From Gemmatimonadales bacterium (GTDB lineage: Bacteria; Gemmatimonadota; Gemmatimonadetes; Palauibacterales; Palauibacteraceae), in NCBI GenBank assembly GCA_030608825.1, contig JAUWDL010000004.1, positions 1-15,038 on the forward strand: a stretch of DNA of 15,038 bases. The letters run 5' to 3'. Made by a program: the position numbers and the translations under genes. A model generated the notes under the pieces. The model was not told the origin of the DNA and made no database searches. It saw only the letters and a list, made by a program, of their open reading frames with translations. This document shows positions 1 through 6,716 of this stretch, in pieces (the stretch's first letter is position 1; every line of letters begins with the position of its first letter).

Positions 1-485
1 TTGTCGATCATCGCGGCGAGTGTCGTCGATTTGCCGGAGCCGGTGGGTCCGGTGACGAGGACCAGCCCACGGGGCCTCTCGGCGAGCCTCGCGACGGCTG
101 GCGGCAGCCCCAGGTCATCGAAGGAGAGGATCTCGAAGGGGATCGTGCGGACCGCCATCGCCACGCTTCCACGCTGACGGAAGACATTCCCTCGAAAGCG
201 CGAGAGCTTCGGAACGGCGAACGAGAAGTCGAGCTCGGAGTTCTGCTCGAAGCGCTTCTTCTGCTGCTCCGTGAGAACCGAGTAGGCGAGCTCCTGGGTG
301 TCTTTCGGGCGGAGCTTCTCGGCATCGAGTCCTATCATCCGACCGTCGATGCGCAGCTTCGGACGCTCGCCCACACTGAGGTGCAGGTCCGAGGCGCCTC
401 TGGAGATCATCTCATCGAGGAGCGCTCGCATTCCGATGTTGGGCGACTGATCGATGGCCAGGCGGTCCGTGTGTTCTCTATCCAT
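1..485 (-). CDS. pilT: Type IV pilus retraction ATPase PilT, N-terminal part (cut by window edge)
   Basis: Retraction motor of type IV pili, a hexameric cytoplasmic ATPase that drives pilus disassembly for twitching and DNA uptake. The first 161 residues are visible. The N-terminal region has the PilT-typical stretch LLDEMISRGASDLHLSVG (about residues 22-39), then PKLRIDG and the PAS-like N-domain. The Walker A motif GPTGSGKS sits at about residues 146-153, just before the window ends. Family members are usually about 350-370 aa, so roughly the C-terminal half, with Walker B and the His and Asp boxes, lies outside. The start is an ATG at 485 (on the minus strand), 47 nt downstream of the pilB stop, preceded by GAGAGCGGAG, a loose Shine-Dalgarno. 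The gene very likely shares a transcript with pilB. Confident by family; PilT versus PilU cannot be separated from this part. Confidence 0.9.
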   Translation of the reverse strand, partial: MDREHTDRLAIDQSPNIGMRALLDEMISRGASDLHLSVGERPKLRIDGRMIGLDAEKLRPKDTQELAYSVLTEQQKKRFEQNSELDFSFAVPKLSRFRGNVFRQRGSVAMAVRTIPFEILSFDDLGLPPAVARLAERPRGLVLVTGPTGSGKSTTLAAMID

Positions 486-532
486 CACTCCGCTCTCGTT
501 GACCGTTGCGCGTTCGTATGCCTCGTCACGGG

Positions 533-2272
533 TCAGGCCGCCGTTTCCTTGATCACCTCGTCCAGAGTCGTGATCCCCCGCTCCACCTTCAGAAGGCCAT
601 CCTCCCTGAGGGTGAGCATCCCGTCTTGGACCGCTTCAGCCTTCAGATCGTCGGCCGAAGCGCCCTGGAGAACCATTCGCCGGAGCGTGGAGCTCATCCT
701 CATTACCTCGTAGAGACCCTGCCGTCCGGCGTATCCGGACCCGCCGCAGGCGTCACACCCCTCGCCCTTGTAGAACGAGAGGCTCGCCAGAATGTCCTCG
801 GGTATGTTGGCCGCCCGAAGCACGTCATCCGCGTACGAGGTCTCTGCCTTGCAGCCTCCGCAGATTTTCCGAACGAGTCGTTGCGCGGTGATCAGGTTCA
901 CGGCAGCCGCAACGTTGAACGGCTCGATTCCCATGTCGACCATTCGAGTTATGGTGGAGGCCGCGTCGTTCGTGTGGAGGGTTGAGAGGACGAGGTGACC
1001 TGTCAGCGAGGCCTTGACGGCGATCCCGCCCGTCTCCATGTCCCGGACCTCACCGACCATGATGATGTTGGGGTCCTGGCGCAGGAAGGCCCGAAGAGCG
1101 GCCGCGAAGGTGAGTCCGATGTCCGGCCGAATCTGAACCTGGTTGATACCGCTCAGATTGTACTCCACCGGATCCTCGGCCGTCATGATGTTGACTTCGT
1201 CCGTGTTGATCCGGGTGAGAGCGCTGTAGAGGGTCGTCGTCTTGCCGGAACCGGTCGGCCCAGTCACGAGCACCATGCCGTACGGATTGGCGATCGCACT
1301 GAGCATGTCCTCCTCGGCCTTCGGTTCCATGCCGAACTCCTCGAGGTCCAGCACCAGGTTTCCCTTGTCCAGGATCCGGAGGACGATCTTCTCGCCGAAC
1401 AGAGTGGGCAGGGTCGAGACACGGAAATCGATAACCCGGCTTCCCAGCTTCATCTTGATTCGGCCGTCCTGAGGGATCCGTCGTTCGGCGATGTTCAGAT
1501 CGGCCAGGATCTTCACACGGGAGATCAGCGCCGCCTGCATGCGCAGCGGTGGCAGCATGATCTCCTGAAGGGCTCCGTCGACGCGGTATCGGACGCGCAG
1601 CTGCTTCTCGTACGGCTCGATATGGATATCGGACGCTCCGCGCCTCACCGCATCGGTAAGGACGCCGTTGATGAGGCGAACGACCGGTGCATCGTCCACC
1701 TGTGCCCGGAGCTGCTCCGTCGAAACCTGATCCTGTTCCTCTTCGACGAGCTCGATCTCCAGCTCTTCGAGCTCGTCCAGCAGCTCGCCCAGCTTGGCCG
1801 ATGTGACGTCGTAGTGTTTTTCGATGAGCGCGCGGACGGAAACCTCGCCCGCCACCATGAGCTCGATGTCGAGGCGGGTGATGAACTTCAGAACGTCGAC
1901 GAGAGTCGGGTCGGAGGGATCGGCCAGGGCGACGGTGAGCGTTCGGCCGCTCCGTTTGATCGGCAGCAGGGCGTGTTTGCTGGCGAAATCGGCGGGAACC
2001 ATCGCCACGGCTCGCTCATCCACCTCCACCGATGTCAGATCGACGGAGGGGAGATGGTACTCGCTGGAGATCACCGACGTGACGTCCGCTTCAGACAGAT
2101 AGTTCTTCGCTACGAGGATATAGCTCAGGCGCGCGCCCGTCCGCTCCGAATCCTGCTGCGCCGTCTCCAGGTCCTCCAGCGAGATCATCTCCGCTTGAAG
2201 GAGGAGCTCGCCCAAGCGCTTCTCGGCAGACGAGTACGTCTCTGCTGGACTCTGAGCCGTGCGAACTCCCAT
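533..2272 (-). CDS. pilB: Type IV pilus assembly ATPase PilB (GspE/PulE family)
   Basis: Extension motor of the type IV pilus, a cytoplasmic hexameric ATPase that powers pilin polymerisation. The protein has 579 aa, the usual length. The N-terminus (about 10-155) looks like the MshEN/GSPII_E_N domain that often binds c-di-GMP in this family. An acidic linker follows (about 162-182), then the RecA-like motor: RGASDIHIEP (about 211-220), Walker A GPTGSGKT at about 338-345, the Asp box TAEDPVEY, Walker B IIMVGEVRD at about 403-411 and the His box STLHTNDA. Four cysteines in two CxxC pairs (C471/C474 and C506/C509) form the family's zinc site. The start is an ATG at 2272 with AGAAGGGG just upstream. 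It heads a pilB-pilT unit. PilB is preferred over GspE or MshE because pilT follows directly. Confidence 0.93.
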   Translation of the reverse strand: MGVRTAQSPAETYSSAEKRLGELLLQAEMISLEDLETAQQDSERTGARLSYILVAKNYLSEADVTSVISSEYHLPSVDLTSVEVDERAVAMVPADFASKHALLPIKRSGRTLTVALADPSDPTLVDVLKFITRLDIELMVAGEVSVRALIEKHYDVTSAKLGELLDELEELEIELVEEEQDQVSTEQLRAQVDDAPVVRLINGVLTDAVRRGASDIHIEPYEKQLRVRYRVDGALQEIMLPPLRMQAALISRVKILADLNIAERRIPQDGRIKMKLGSRVIDFRVSTLPTLFGEKIVLRILDKGNLVLDLEEFGMEPKAEEDMLSAIANPYGMVLVTGPTGSGKTTTLYSALTRINTDEVNIMTAEDPVEYNLSGINQVQIRPDIGLTFAAALRAFLRQDPNIIMVGEVRDMETGGIAVKASLTGHLVLSTLHTNDAASTITRMVDMGIEPFNVAAAVNLITAQRLVRKICGGCKAETSYADDVLRAANIPEDILASLSFYKGEGCDACGGSGYAGRQGLYEVMRMSSTLRRMVLQGASADDLKAEAVQDGMLTLREDGLLKVERGITTLDEVIKETAA

Positions 2273-2312
2273 CGACCCCTTCTCTGCAACCTGTGTCGAG
2301 TGTCGCCGGCCT

Positions 2313-2384
2313 CACTCCCGAGTGGTTCGAGTGGACCGAGCCTCCGAATCGAGACTCACGTGGGAGCAAGAGTCGGTCCACTCG
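2313..2384. repeat. Iterated CGAGTGG motif with a 12-bp perfect inverted repeat upstream of pilB
   Basis: CGAGTGG occurs directly at 2319-2325 and 2328-2334, and inverted as CCACTCG at 2378-2384. The outer arms CGAGTGGACCGA (2328-2339) and TCGGTCCACTCG (2373-2384) are perfect inverted repeats separated by 33 nt. A smaller palindrome, CACTCCCGAGTG, lies at 2313-2324. All of this falls between the candidate promoter and the pilB start, so it could act as DNA (operator) or as a leader-RNA stem. No T-run follows, so it is not an intrinsic terminator. Confidence 0.5.
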
Positions 2385-2395
2385 TGTCAGAGCCG

Positions 2396-2425
2396 ATAAG
2401 AGGCGGTAAGATGTGACACAGTCAA
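2396..2425 (-). promoter_or_regulatory. Candidate sigma70-type promoter for pilB-pilT
   Basis: On the minus strand TTGACT (2425-2420) matches five of six bases of the -35 consensus. TCTTAT (2401-2396) matches four of six of the -10 consensus with an 18-nt spacer. Transcription would start near 2389 and give a leader of about 115 nt before pilB. Found by eye; the -10 is weak, and pilus genes can use other sigma factors. Confidence 0.3.
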
Positions 2426-2446
2426 GCGTTAAGCACTATGAGCGTT

Positions 2447-3088
2447 TCAGCGAACGTCGACCATCCCTTGCAAAGCACGAAGGATTGCCGCGCCTATCCC
2501 TGGAATGTTCAGCAACTCTTCGGGCCGCCTGAAACCCCCGTGCCGATCCCTGAAAGCGAGGATGCTATCCGCACGAGCCGGTCCGATTCCGGGGAGCGTC
2601 ATGAGCTCGTCCCGACCCGCGACGTTCAGGTTGACCCGTCCGGTGGAGGGGAGAGCGGAGCCTTGCCGGGAGACCGGACTGGGCCGCAGGGTGAGATGGG
2701 AAGCGATGCGCTCGAGCACGGCCGGGCCGATGCCCGGGACGCGACCCAGGTCCGCCGGAGTCGTGTAGGGTCCGTTTCTGCGTCGCTCTTCAACGATAGC
2801 GAAGCCCTTTGCCGGCCCGATCCCTGGCAGCCGCTCCAGTTCCTCCGCCGTCGCGGCGTTGGGGTCGATCCGCTCCCCGGCGCCGAGCGGTCTCTCCGCG
2901 ACGGCCCTCCTGGCCAACGCATCGGTCACCGCACGACGCGTCTCGCCGAGGGTCGGGAGCTCCCCGCTCGAGTCCGCCGGCGTCCAGGTGAACTCGGCGC
3001 GGCCGGGAGAGACCGCCACACGGACGGTCGTCCCCAGCAGGACAAGGAGCGCAGCCACAGCGAGGGATCGCCGCTCGGAACGGTTCAA
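2447..3088 (-). CDS. Membrane-anchored ComEA-like protein with four helix-hairpin-helix motifs
   Basis: Probable DNA-binding protein of the competence / DNA-uptake machinery. The protein has 213 aa. A short basic N-terminus (NRSERRS) precedes one hydrophobic segment (about 9-27), which fits a membrane anchor or uncleaved signal. Two ComEA-type (HhH)2 modules follow. Module one has PGIGPA hairpins at about 88-93 and 118-123; module two has PGIGPA at 166-171 and PGIGAA at 196-201. ComEA normally carries one such module. The start is assigned to TTG at 3088. The best Shine-Dalgarno (AAGGAGG, 3111-3105) is 16 nt away, longer than usual, and no ATG, GTG or TTG lies in frame at normal spacing, so the start is uncertain. 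It lies upstream of pilB on the same strand, 174 nt away, consistent with a type IV pilus DNA-uptake role. Strand transport or repair roles of HhH proteins remain possible. Confidence 0.8.
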   Translation of the reverse strand: MNRSERRSLAVAALLVLLGTTVRVAVSPGRAEFTWTPADSSGELPTLGETRRAVTDALARRAVAERPLGAGERIDPNAATAEELERLPGIGPAKGFAIVEERRRNGPYTTPADLGRVPGIGPAVLERIASHLTLRPSPVSRQGSALPSTGRVNLNVAGRDELMTLPGIGPARADSILAFRDRHGGFRRPEELLNIPGIGAAILRALQGMVDVR

Positions 3089-3249
3089 GTCGAGAACGTC
3101 GCGTCCTCCTTTCTTGCACTTCGAGTGCGCCTCGACGGCCGGAAAGGTGTCGGTGTTGGAGGCTCGCTCCGCCGATCATCTGGTCTTCAATCACCGGTTT
3201 CGGCGACTGAGGGCCACGCGTATATCTGTCATTGAACGGGAGGGTAGAG

Positions 3250-3879
3250 TTGGCCGAGCCACCGACGCTCGTGGTGATCCGCCACGGGGAAACTGAGTCC
3301 AACCGGAACCGACGGTTCGCCGGGTGGAGCGACGAGCACCTGACGGAAGAGGGACGCGAGGGGGTCGTGCGGCTCGCGAGAAGCCTCGGGCTGTGTGGCG
3401 GGAGGCTCTACACGAGCCCGGTGCGCCGCGCGATCGAGACGGCGGAGATCCTGGCGGCGGAGCTCTCACTGCCCGTCCACACCGTTCACGATCTTCACGA
3501 GATCGAGCTGGGTGAGTGGACCGGCTTGACCGAGAGCGAGGTGGCCGAACGCTGGCCGTCGGCGCACCGGCAGTGGCTGGAGAGACCCGACCAGCTGGAG
3601 ATCCCCGGGCGCGAGCGCCTGGAGGAGGTTCGAGAGCGCGCCGTGGATGCCATCGACCAGATCGGGAAGGCGGAGCTCTCCGAGGACGGAGCCCCCGTCG
3701 TCGTCATCACGCACCTCGCCCTGATCCGTGTTCTCTGGCTGACCGCAAACGACCGACCGTTGGCGGAGTATCACTCGGTCACGGCAGCCCATGACGAGCT
3801 CTACACGCTCCTCTGGGGGGGTCGCGGGAGGCTGAGTCCGGTCGGCAACGCGCCGGGGCGGCCGTTGGCCGGCAGCTAG
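3250..3879 (+). CDS. Histidine phosphatase family protein (phosphoglycerate mutase-like)
   Basis: Cytosolic phosphatase of the branch-1 histidine phosphatase superfamily, 209 aa from the TTG at 3250. The nucleophile motif RHGET is at residues 11-15 (His12 would be phosphorylated). TSPVRRAIETA (about 55-65) supplies the second arginine, HEIELGEW (about 83-90) the acid, and ITHLALIR (about 153-160) the second histidine, here followed by Leu rather than the more common Gly. The TTG at 3250 is chosen because GGGAGG lies 6-7 nt upstream; a TTG at 3232 is possible but has no such site. The substrate cannot be told: relatives include alpha-ribazole phosphatase (CobC), GpmB-like enzymes and sugar or nucleotide phosphatases. 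The cobalamin-related gene at 13164 is too far away to argue for CobC. It is divergent from the ComEA-like gene and convergent with the TonB-like gene. Confidence 0.85.
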   Translation: MAEPPTLVVIRHGETESNRNRRFAGWSDEHLTEEGREGVVRLARSLGLCGGRLYTSPVRRAIETAEILAAELSLPVHTVHDLHEIELGEWTGLTESEVAERWPSAHRQWLERPDQLEIPGRERLEEVRERAVDAIDQIGKAELSEDGAPVVVITHLALIRVLWLTANDRPLAEYHSVTAAHDELYTLLWGGRGRLSPVGNAPGRPLAGS

Positions 3880-3935
3880 AAGGAGGAGTTGGCCGCCAGC
3901 TGGAGCGAGGAGTGGGCGACCAGTTAGAAGACGAA
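3864..3935. repeat. Three imperfect 24-bp tandem repeats across two convergent stop codons
   Basis: The units start at 3864, 3888 and 3912, following the pattern GTTGGCCGxCAGCTxGAAGGAGGA. Copies 1 and 2 are close; copy 3 is more diverged. Copy 1 contains the TAG that ends the phosphatase gene (3877-3879). Copy 3 contains the TAA that ends the TonB-like gene on the other strand (3924-3926). The period is a multiple of three. Confidence 0.75.
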
Positions 3936-4580
3936 CGTGATTTCGGCCCAGGCCTCCACCGGCTCGCCGTCTCGGCGTCCCGGGATGTACTGCATCTGCA
4001 GCACCTTCTCGACGAGCCTGCGGTTGAACGCCTGATCCGGCGTGGGAGGAACGAGCTGTACCTCGCCCAGCGGCTGCCCCTCGGCACTCACCAACACGCG
4101 CGCCGTCACTCGCGTGCCACGGACATCTCCAGGCGGATCCCACTCGGGAACGATGGAGCGCGGAACCGGACTCGTCGTGCGCGAGCCGGTGCCCCCGAGG
4201 CCGGGTCCGGGGGAGGATCCCGAACCGGATGCATCCCCCTGGGCAGGCCCGGGCCTCCCCAGCGTCACCGAGGCCGGGCCGCCGACCTCGAGAACGTCCA
4301 ATGCCAGCTCATCGGTGAGCTCAGCGAGCTCGGGTGGAGCCGGAACCTCGAAGGGGCGCGGCGCGGACACGTTGATGGCCTGCAGCGCACCGCCTCCGTA
4401 CGCCAGACTGGGGGCCGCTTGAGCAGACTCGGCCGGGCCGCCGGCCGGCGCGGAGGACGCGCCCCGCCAGGCGACGAAGAAGATCCCGTGCAGGACCGCC
4501 GAGACCAGAAGCGACCATCCGAGCACCCTTCTCTGTTGCCTGTCCCAGCGCTCGGATGGCAATACGTAGCGCTCTTTCAC
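3924..4580 (-). CDS. TonB-like energy transducer (TonB C-terminal domain protein)
   Basis: Probable periplasm-spanning protein that would carry energy from an inner-membrane ExbB/ExbD motor to outer-membrane receptors. The protein has 218 aa. The cytoplasmic N-terminus is polar and basic, and a single membrane helix follows at about 20-38 (WSLLVSAVLHGIFFVAW). A Pro/Gly/Ala-rich periplasmic spacer occupies about 40-140, and the last 80 residues resemble a TonB C-terminal domain (VTARVLVSAEGQPLGEVQLV, then FNRRLVEKVLQMQY, ending in AEITFVF). Start GTG at 4580, with no clear Shine-Dalgarno. No exbB, exbD or receptor gene is beside it, so its partners are elsewhere. In this family such orphan proteins are also found with secretion or envelope roles. 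Confidence 0.75.
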   Translation of the reverse strand: MKERYVLPSERWDRQQRRVLGWSLLVSAVLHGIFFVAWRGASSAPAGGPAESAQAAPSLAYGGGALQAINVSAPRPFEVPAPPELAELTDELALDVLEVGGPASVTLGRPGPAQGDASGSGSSPGPGLGGTGSRTTSPVPRSIVPEWDPPGDVRGTRVTARVLVSAEGQPLGEVQLVPPTPDQAFNRRLVEKVLQMQYIPGRRDGEPVEAWAEITFVF

Positions 4581-4700
4581 GCCGGAGGATACACCGGCAG
4601 AAAGTCAGGTTTCCCGGCGGGTCGTCGGACCGCGGACTGGAAGGCGCTCTCGACCGGCCCGACTCCTTGCCCGCCACCCTCCGGCCGGACACTTTGCCCA

Positions 4701-4712
4701 CCGCTCGAGCGG
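4701..4712. promoter_or_regulatory. 12-bp perfect palindrome CCGCTCGAGCGG in a divergent intergenic region
   Basis: It lies 11 nt before the ATG of the lipoprotein gene, in the 143-nt space shared with the divergent TonB-like gene. It could be an operator or a small hairpin near the ribosome binding site. Palindromes are not rare in GC-rich DNA, so this is a weak call. I see no convincing -10/-35 pair in this interval. Confidence 0.2.
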
Positions 4713-4723
4713 GATGATCCAGC

Positions 4724-5410
4724 ATGACGGCGATCGCAAAATCAATCCGGAGGAGACGGGGAGCGCTGGATCCGTCACTCGTCCTGATCGCGACCATCGC
4801 GGCGGGATGCTGGCGAATCGGCGAGCCGACGCCGGACGAGGCGATCGTCAGCTGGGCGGCGTATCCGGACACCGTGGTCGTAGGCGAGAGCTTCTCCCTG
4901 GAGTTCGCCGGCCCGGTCTCCCCGACGACCTGCGGGCGGCTCGACACCGCGGTCGTCGCGCTCTCGGAGGCGGAGATCGTGCTCTCCGCGGAGCGGAGTG
5001 TGTTCGATGCCACGTGCTCGCGGGAGCGCGTCAGTTTCTATCACGCGCGATCGTTCAGCCTCGAGCGTGCCGGGCGGTACCGTGTGCGAACTCACGGAGG
5101 GCTCGATCTCGGGACGATCACGGCGGTCGACTCCGGCCGTTTCTCGCCGATGGTCGCCGTGGGAGAGGGCACCGTGCGTAGCGTCGGCGGCTGCTGGCTG
5201 TTCGGTCCCGGGTGGGCAGCCAATCAGCGACCCTTCGCGCTCAGGGACACCCCGGACGAGGTCGCCGCGGAGGCGGGAACCGACCGCGTGGTCTTCGTGC
5301 GCGGATCGTTCGCAGGATTCACGCTCTGCGGGCGCTGGGGATCGAGACCCAGCATCCGGGTCGACTCCTACCGGGTGACGGAACGTCGCGGACGCGACTA
5401 CTACGACTGA
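4724..5410 (+). CDS. Putative two-domain lipoprotein of unknown function
   Basis: The gene is not recognised by name. The protein has 228 aa. A basic N-terminus (KSIRRRRG), a hydrophobic stretch (about 18-27) and the lipobox-like AAGC with Cys29 point to a lipid-anchored envelope protein. The first half (about 40-125) alternates beta-type residues and ends in AGRYRVR, which looks Ig-like. The second half (about 143-220: GTVRSVGGCW, then RPFAL, RVVFVRGSF and IRVDSYRV) resembles small secreted OB-fold domains. Both fold statements are inference from pattern. Besides Cys29 there are exactly four cysteines (70, 98, 157, 202), two per half, which would allow one disulfide in each domain. Start ATG at 4724 by position and signal sequence; the Shine-Dalgarno is poor. 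The gene precedes kbl by 69 nt on the same strand, without an evident functional link. Confidence 0.65.
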   Translation: MTAIAKSIRRRRGALDPSLVLIATIAAGCWRIGEPTPDEAIVSWAAYPDTVVVGESFSLEFAGPVSPTTCGRLDTAVVALSEAEIVLSAERSVFDATCSRERVSFYHARSFSLERAGRYRVRTHGGLDLGTITAVDSGRFSPMVAVGEGTVRSVGGCWLFGPGWAANQRPFALRDTPDEVAAEAGTDRVVFVRGSFAGFTLCGRWGSRPSIRVDSYRVTERRGRDYYD

Positions 5411-5479
5411 CGAGATGCATGGGCAGCGAGACGGCATAGCGAGATGACGCTTTATTCGGAACGGATCGGAGGAACCACG

Positions 5480-6667
5480 TTGAACCAGGGGTTGAGCGAG
5501 CGGCTGGCTCGCGAGCTGGGCGAGATGCGTGATCGGGGCGTGCTGAAGACGCTGCGTCACATAGAGGGCCCTCAATCGGCGGTGATTCGGCTGGAAGGCT
5601 TCGGCGAGGTCGTGAACCTCTGCTCGAACAACTACGTCGGGCTGTGCGACGAGCCGTCGGTCATGCAGGCCGTTCGTGACGGAGTGGACCGCTATGGAGC
5701 CGGGACGTCTTCGGTTCGCTTCATCTGCGGGACGTTCACGGTACACCGCGAGCTCGAGGAGGGGATCGCCGACTTCCTCGGGACGGAGGCGTCGATCACC
5801 TACACCTCCTGTTGGAACGCCAACGAGGGGCTCTTCGCTCCCGTGCTCGGCGAGGAGGACGTTCTGATCAGCGACGCCCTCAATCACGCCTCCATCATCG
5901 ACGGGATCCGGCTGTGCAAGGCGCAACGCAAGATCTACCGCCACATGGACATGGACCACCTTCGGGAGGTGCTGGAGGCCTCGCGCGACGCCCGTCATCG
6001 GCTCGTCATCACCGACGGTGTGTTCAGCATGGAAGGGGAGATCGCCCCCCTGCCGGAGATCCGCGAGCTGTGTGACCGGTTCGACGCCATCATGGTCATC
6101 GATGACTCCCACGCCACCGGAGTTCTGGGTGAGACCGGCCGCGGGACGCCCGAGCACTTCGGGATGCACGGCGAGGTGGACATCGTAACCTCGACCCTCG
6201 GGAAGGCGCTGGGCGGCATGGCGGGTGGCTTCATCGCCAGCACGCGAGATCTGTGTGACTACCTGACCCAGGTTTCGCGCACCCAGCTGTTCACGAACGC
6301 CCTTCCGCCCCACTCGGCGTGCGGCGCCCTCGCCGCCATCCGCCATCTGGAAAGCCACCCCGAGCTCGTCTCGAAGCTGAAGGCCAACACCGACTACTTC
6401 CGGGAGAGGCTGCTGGAGCTCGGCTACCGGCCGATCGAAGGCGACACGCCGATCGTCCCTGTCATCATCGGAGAGACGTCGGACGCGATCGCTCTGAGCA
6501 ACCAGCTCCTCGCGGAGGGCGTCTTCGTGATCGGCTTCGGCTTTCCTGTCGTGCCGAAGGGGGAGGCTCGGATACGGTGCCAGATCTCGGCCTCCCACGA
6601 GAGAGAGCATCTGGACCGGGCGTTGGACGCGCTGAAGAAGGTGGGTGGGGAGCTCGGGCTGATCTGA
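5480..6667 (+). CDS. kbl: 2-amino-3-ketobutyrate CoA ligase (glycine C-acetyltransferase)
   Basis: PLP enzyme of threonine breakdown: 2-amino-3-ketobutyrate plus CoA gives glycine plus acetyl-CoA. It belongs to the alpha-oxoamine synthase family. Kbl-specific stretches are clear: SVRFICGT, ISDALNHASIIDGIRLCKA, DGVFSMEG, DDSHATG, and the PLP lysine in TLGKALGG (Lys242 from this start). FPVVPKGEARIR near the end is also characteristic and separates it from serine palmitoyltransferase and BioF. The TTG at 5480 is chosen because GGAGG lies 7 nt upstream and the resulting 395 aa matches the E. coli enzyme (398 aa). An ATG at 5444 would add 12 residues but has only a weak ribosome site. Threonine dehydrogenase (tdh), the usual partner, is not in the window. 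Confidence 0.93.
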   Translation: MNQGLSERLARELGEMRDRGVLKTLRHIEGPQSAVIRLEGFGEVVNLCSNNYVGLCDEPSVMQAVRDGVDRYGAGTSSVRFICGTFTVHRELEEGIADFLGTEASITYTSCWNANEGLFAPVLGEEDVLISDALNHASIIDGIRLCKAQRKIYRHMDMDHLREVLEASRDARHRLVITDGVFSMEGEIAPLPEIRELCDRFDAIMVIDDSHATGVLGETGRGTPEHFGMHGEVDIVTSTLGKALGGMAGGFIASTRDLCDYLTQVSRTQLFTNALPPHSACGALAAIRHLESHPELVSKLKANTDYFRERLLELGYRPIEGDTPIVPVIIGETSDAIALSNQLLAEGVFVIGFGFPVVPKGEARIRCQISASHEREHLDRALDALKKVGGELGLI

Positions 6668-6716
6668 GCACGATCACGCTGGGATCAAAAGGCCGCCAGC
6701 CAGCTTTGAGGGGAGT

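Noticed and set aside
995..2416. Long open frame (473 codons) on the plus strand opposite pilB
   Set aside because: It is a mirror frame of a strongly recognisable GspE-type gene in GC-rich DNA. Its translation is low in pattern, rich in His/Arg/Asp/Gln, and has no domain.
4775..6610. Long minus-strand open frame (611 codons) opposite the lipoprotein and kbl
   Set aside because: Kbl is certain on the plus strand. The antisense frame crosses two genes and an intergenic gap and shows no motif.
6668..6716. Possible terminator between kbl and the permease gene
   Set aside because: The gap contains GC-rich bases and a short AAAA/TTT context but no stem of more than about four pairs followed by a T-run in either direction.
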